Source: an uncultured Beijerinckiaceae bacterium | GTDB taxonomy: Bacteria; Pseudomonadota; Alphaproteobacteria; Rhizobiales; Beijerinckiaceae | Assembly: GCA_937863205.1 (NCBI GenBank) | Contig: CALMGA010000086.1 | Coordinates: 1 to 8,068, forward strand | DNA: 8,068 nt | Reading direction: 5' to 3' | In this document: positions 6,329 through 8,068 of the stretch, piece after piece | How positions within the stretch are numbered: position 1 is the first letter of the stretch | Layout: each line of letters begins with the position of its first letter | Notes under the pieces: generated by a model | Told to the model about the DNA's origin: nothing | Seen by the model: only the letters and a program-made list of their open reading frames with translations | The model's database searches: none | Translations under genes and position numbers: made by a program

Positions 6329-6484
6329 TCAGAAGGTGTCGAGATCGCGCCGCAGGGCGAGCGCGAGAATGGCCGTGAGAATGATGAGAGCCGAAAGGAT
6401 CATCTGGAACCGCCATCAACGGTGTTGTTGCAACCAAGACACAATCAAGCGGATTTGCGTCTTACGCAACTCATCCTTCGTCAT
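6329..6484 (-). pseudogene. Small membrane-protein reading frame interrupted by an in-frame TGA
   Basis: An ATG at 6484, preceded by AGGA at good spacing, opens MTKDELRKTQIRLIVSWLQQ-HR. A TGA follows at 6418-6416, and the same frame continues without a gap as WRFQ and MILSALIILTAILALALRRD-LDTF to TGA at 6331-6329. Read through, this would be a 51-residue protein with a charged N-terminal part and one clear C-terminal transmembrane helix. The CGT-TGA-TGG context could come from a CGA to TGA mutation, giving a recent pseudogene. Alternatives are two separate micro-ORFs (22 and 24 residues, the second starting at ATG 6403) or true readthrough. The first half has lower GC than its neighbours. The family is not recognised. 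It follows the RND adaptor gene at 206 bases. Confidence 0.38.
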
Positions 6485-6491
6485 AGATCCT

Positions 6492-6527
6492 AAGTCGTGC
6501 GGCGATGGTCCCAGGGCCTGACGACTT
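6492..6527 (-). promoter_or_regulatory. Inverted repeat directly upstream of the small reading frame's ribosome binding site
   Basis: The arms aagtcgt (6492-6498) and acgactt (6521-6527) are perfect 7-base complements separated by 22 bases that themselves contain a ccc/ggg pair. On the minus strand the second arm ends directly at the AGGA (6491-6488) of the 6484 start. A leader hairpin here could control access to that site, or the repeat could be a dimeric operator. Assigned by position only. Confidence 0.3.
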
Positions 6528-6617
6528 CAGCAGAAACGTCGGCGCCGTCGCGAGGGGAATGCCGCGAAGGCAAGCGCGAAGCCTTTGCGCCCGACGCGCC
6601 TTTCCCGCGCAAGGGCA

Positions 6618-6633
6618 GCCGCGTCTCCGCGGC
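6618..6633 (-). terminator. Short hairpin after the RND adaptor gene
   Basis: A perfect inverted repeat gccgcg-tctc-cgcggc lies 58 bases beyond the adaptor stop codon. There is no T-tract. It may help end the efflux operon transcript; evidence is structural only. The rest of 6528-6690 shows nothing recognisable. Confidence 0.25.
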
Positions 6634-6690
6634 AAGTCGTCGTGCGGGGGCTTGCCGGACAGGCTCTGCCGGATCGGTCGGCGCCTGGCG

Positions 6691-7680
6691 TCAGGGGCGC
6701 CCGGGCGAGCTGCGGTCGCCGCCGGCCGTTATCTGAGTGCTGCGGCCGTCGGGCGGCATTTCCATCGCGTGCACGCGGTCATCGTCGCGCAGGAAGGTGC
6801 CGGCGCGCGCGATCACCAGATCGTTCTCGGCCAGGCCGCTGGAGATTCCGATGCTGTTGCCGTCAAGCAGCCCCGTGGTGACGCTGCGCATGACGACGCG
6901 GCCGCGCTGCACGATGCCGACCACGGCGCCATTGGCTCCGTAGAGCAGCGCCGACAGCGGGACGGTGAGCCCGCAATTCTTGCCGACGTCGATCTCGGCG
7001 CGGGCGAACATGCCGACGCGCAAGTTGGCATTAGGAGCAACGCTCAGATGCAAGGTGCCGAGCTGCGTGGTCGCGTTGACGCCGTCCTCGATCGTCGCAA
7101 GACGGGCGTCAAGGTCGCCGAGGCCGATGACGCGCAGCTTGGCCTCCATGCCCGGGCGCAGGCGCGACAGGCCGGACGCCAGCAGCTCGGCCTTGAGTTC
7201 GAGTTCGCCGGCCTCCGCGATGCGGAACAGCGGGTCGGCCTGCTTGGGATCGACATAGGCGCCAACGGTGGCGGTCGCGGCAAGAAGGATGCCATCGACG
7301 GGCGCCCTGACGATCTCGGGCGAGCCCCCCTGCGCAGGAGCGAGCCGCGCCAGCACCTGGCTCCTGCTCACCAGGTCGCCCGGCTCCACCGTCAGTTCGC
7401 TCACCATCAAACCTTCGCGGTCGGAGCGGACCTCGACGTCGTGCCGGGCGACGAACACGCCGGACGCGGCGATGCGCTCCTTGAGGCAGCGCGGCACGGC
7501 CCTGACGACCGAAACGGTCAGGCCCGCGGAGGATCCGTCCTCGCCGCGCGCGCCGGCGCTCCCGGCCAGCACGACCGCGGCGGCGAGCAGGGCCGGAATC
7601 GCCCGTCGGGCGTCGAGCGGGAGGCGAGAACGGGGGGGAAACAGGGTCGGCGTCATCCGGGCAAGCGTCACGGCGCTCAT
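6691..7680 (-). CDS. RND efflux periplasmic adaptor (membrane fusion protein, HlyD/AcrA family) lacking the alpha-hairpin
   Basis: Adaptors of this family link an inner-membrane RND pump to an outer-membrane channel. The 329-residue protein has a signal peptide or anchor near residues 24-46 (RRAIPALLAAAVVLAGSAGA) with no lipobox Cys. The first lipoyl half follows (about 80-113, VEVRSDREGLMVSELTVEPGD), then the second (about 122-154, APVDGILLAATATVGAYVD). Next come a beta-barrel (RPGMEAKLRV onward) and a membrane-proximal domain (VPLSALLYG, then DGNSIGISSGLAENDLVI). The two lipoyl halves are separated by only about eight residues, where AcrA carries a long coiled-coil hairpin. The ATG at 7680 overlaps the pump stop as ATGA, so this start is firm. 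Pump-before-adaptor order is the reverse of acrAB. Confidence 0.9.
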   Translation of the reverse strand: MSAVTLARMTPTLFPPRSRLPLDARRAIPALLAAAVVLAGSAGARGEDGSSAGLTVSVVRAVPRCLKERIAASGVFVARHDVEVRSDREGLMVSELTVEPGDLVSRSQVLARLAPAQGGSPEIVRAPVDGILLAATATVGAYVDPKQADPLFRIAEAGELELKAELLASGLSRLRPGMEAKLRVIGLGDLDARLATIEDGVNATTQLGTLHLSVAPNANLRVGMFARAEIDVGKNCGLTVPLSALLYGANGAVVGIVQRGRVVMRSVTTGLLDGNSIGISSGLAENDLVIARAGTFLRDDDRVHAMEMPPDGRSTQITAGGDRSSPGRP

Positions 7681-8068
7681 TCCCCCGCGACGTGGGTCGG
7701 CTGCGGTTTCGCGCCGGTGGTGATCATGAAGCGCAGGCGGCGCGCGCAGAAGCGGCTGAAATCGTCCATCGCGAGAAACATCGCGGGCACGAAAATCAGC
7801 GACAGCAGCGTCGACACGATCAGGCCGCCGATCACGGCGATCGCCATCGGCGAGCGGATCTCGCCGCCGGCGCCGTGCGCGAAGGCGCTCGGCACCATGC
7901 CGGCGACCATGGCGATCGTGGTCATCACGATGGGCCGGGCTCGCTTGCGGCCGGCGTCGAAGGCCGCCGCCGAGCGCTCCTGCCCGCGCGCGATGGCGTG
8001 GATGGTGAAGTCAACGAGCATGATCGCGTTCTTGGTGACGATGCCCATCAGCATCAGCACGCCGATGA
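7677..8068 (-). CDS. RND efflux transporter (AcrB/HAE1 family), C-terminal 129 residues; 5' part beyond window
   Basis: C-terminal end of an inner-membrane proton-driven multidrug pump. The visible part covers the last transmembrane helices. IGVLMLMGIVTKNAIMLVDF matches the IGLSAKNAILIVEF helix of AcrB. ARPIVMTTIAMVAGMVPSAF matches the RPILMTSLAF helix, and PMAIAVIGGLIVSTLLSLIF with VPAMF is the last helix. A basic cytoplasmic tail (RFCARRLRF) ends the protein. The frame runs open to the window edge, so the start is not visible; the whole protein is normally about 1000-1050 residues. It precedes and overlaps the adaptor gene by four bases, indicating one operon. No outer-membrane channel or regulator gene is seen within the window. 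Confidence 0.95.
   Translation of the reverse strand, partial: IGVLMLMGIVTKNAIMLVDFTIHAIARGQERSAAAFDAGRKRARPIVMTTIAMVAGMVPSAFAHGAGGEIRSPMAIAVIGGLIVSTLLSLIFVPAMFLAMDDFSRFCARRLRFMITTGAKPQPTHVAGE

Noticed and set aside
6416..6418. Selenocysteine at the in-frame TGA
   Set aside because: There is no redox motif around the codon, only a 5-bp possible stem downstream rather than a convincing SECIS, and no selenoprotein genes in the window.
7681..8060. GTG at 8060 as the start of a short separate gene
   Set aside because: The frame continues upstream through the window edge with RND pump similarity, so the GTG is an internal valine codon.

Overview
The window looks like chromosomal DNA from a GC-rich Gram-negative proteobacterium, most likely an alphaproteobacterium. 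That placement is an inference. It rests on the strong G/C bias at third codon positions, an elongation factor P with a modifiable Lys34 next to its lysine ligase EpmA, and an HAE1-type RND pump with its periplasmic adaptor. No rRNA, tRNA, CRISPR array or transposase gene is visible. Every clear gene except efp is on the minus strand.

Layout: (1) 1-2484 is a translation-factor locus. It holds the probable first codons of epmB (1-37), epmA (34-1134), a single-domain CheY-like response regulator (1313-1687), a divergent promoter region, and efp on the plus strand (1915-2484). EpmB and EpmA together place beta-lysine on Lys34 of EF-P. (2) 2645-3568 holds a small unassigned minus-strand protein with a faint NepR-like tail, and a MutT-type Nudix hydrolase. 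(3) 3569-4118 has no intact recognisable gene, only out-of-phase stretches that look like coding sequence. (4) 4119-6064 is a two-gene, four-base-overlapping operon: a renalase-like FAD-dependent oxidoreductase followed by a secreted alpha/beta-hydrolase. (5) 6329-6484 is a small membrane-protein reading frame interrupted by an in-frame TGA. (6) 6691-8068 is an RND efflux operon in the order pump then adaptor; the pump gene is cut by the window edge.

The most notable feature not explained by genes is a 102-bp element present in three gapless copies (1213-1314, 3025-3126, 6222-6323). All three have the same orientation and lie between co-directional genes. Each abuts the stop codon of the gene before it, and in two cases the edge of the element forms the stop codon. 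The ends are inverted repeats, internal palindromes are present, and the variation is concentrated in one central block. This fits a miniature mobile or REP-like element, or a structured 3'-UTR/terminator RNA. No coding function is apparent in it.
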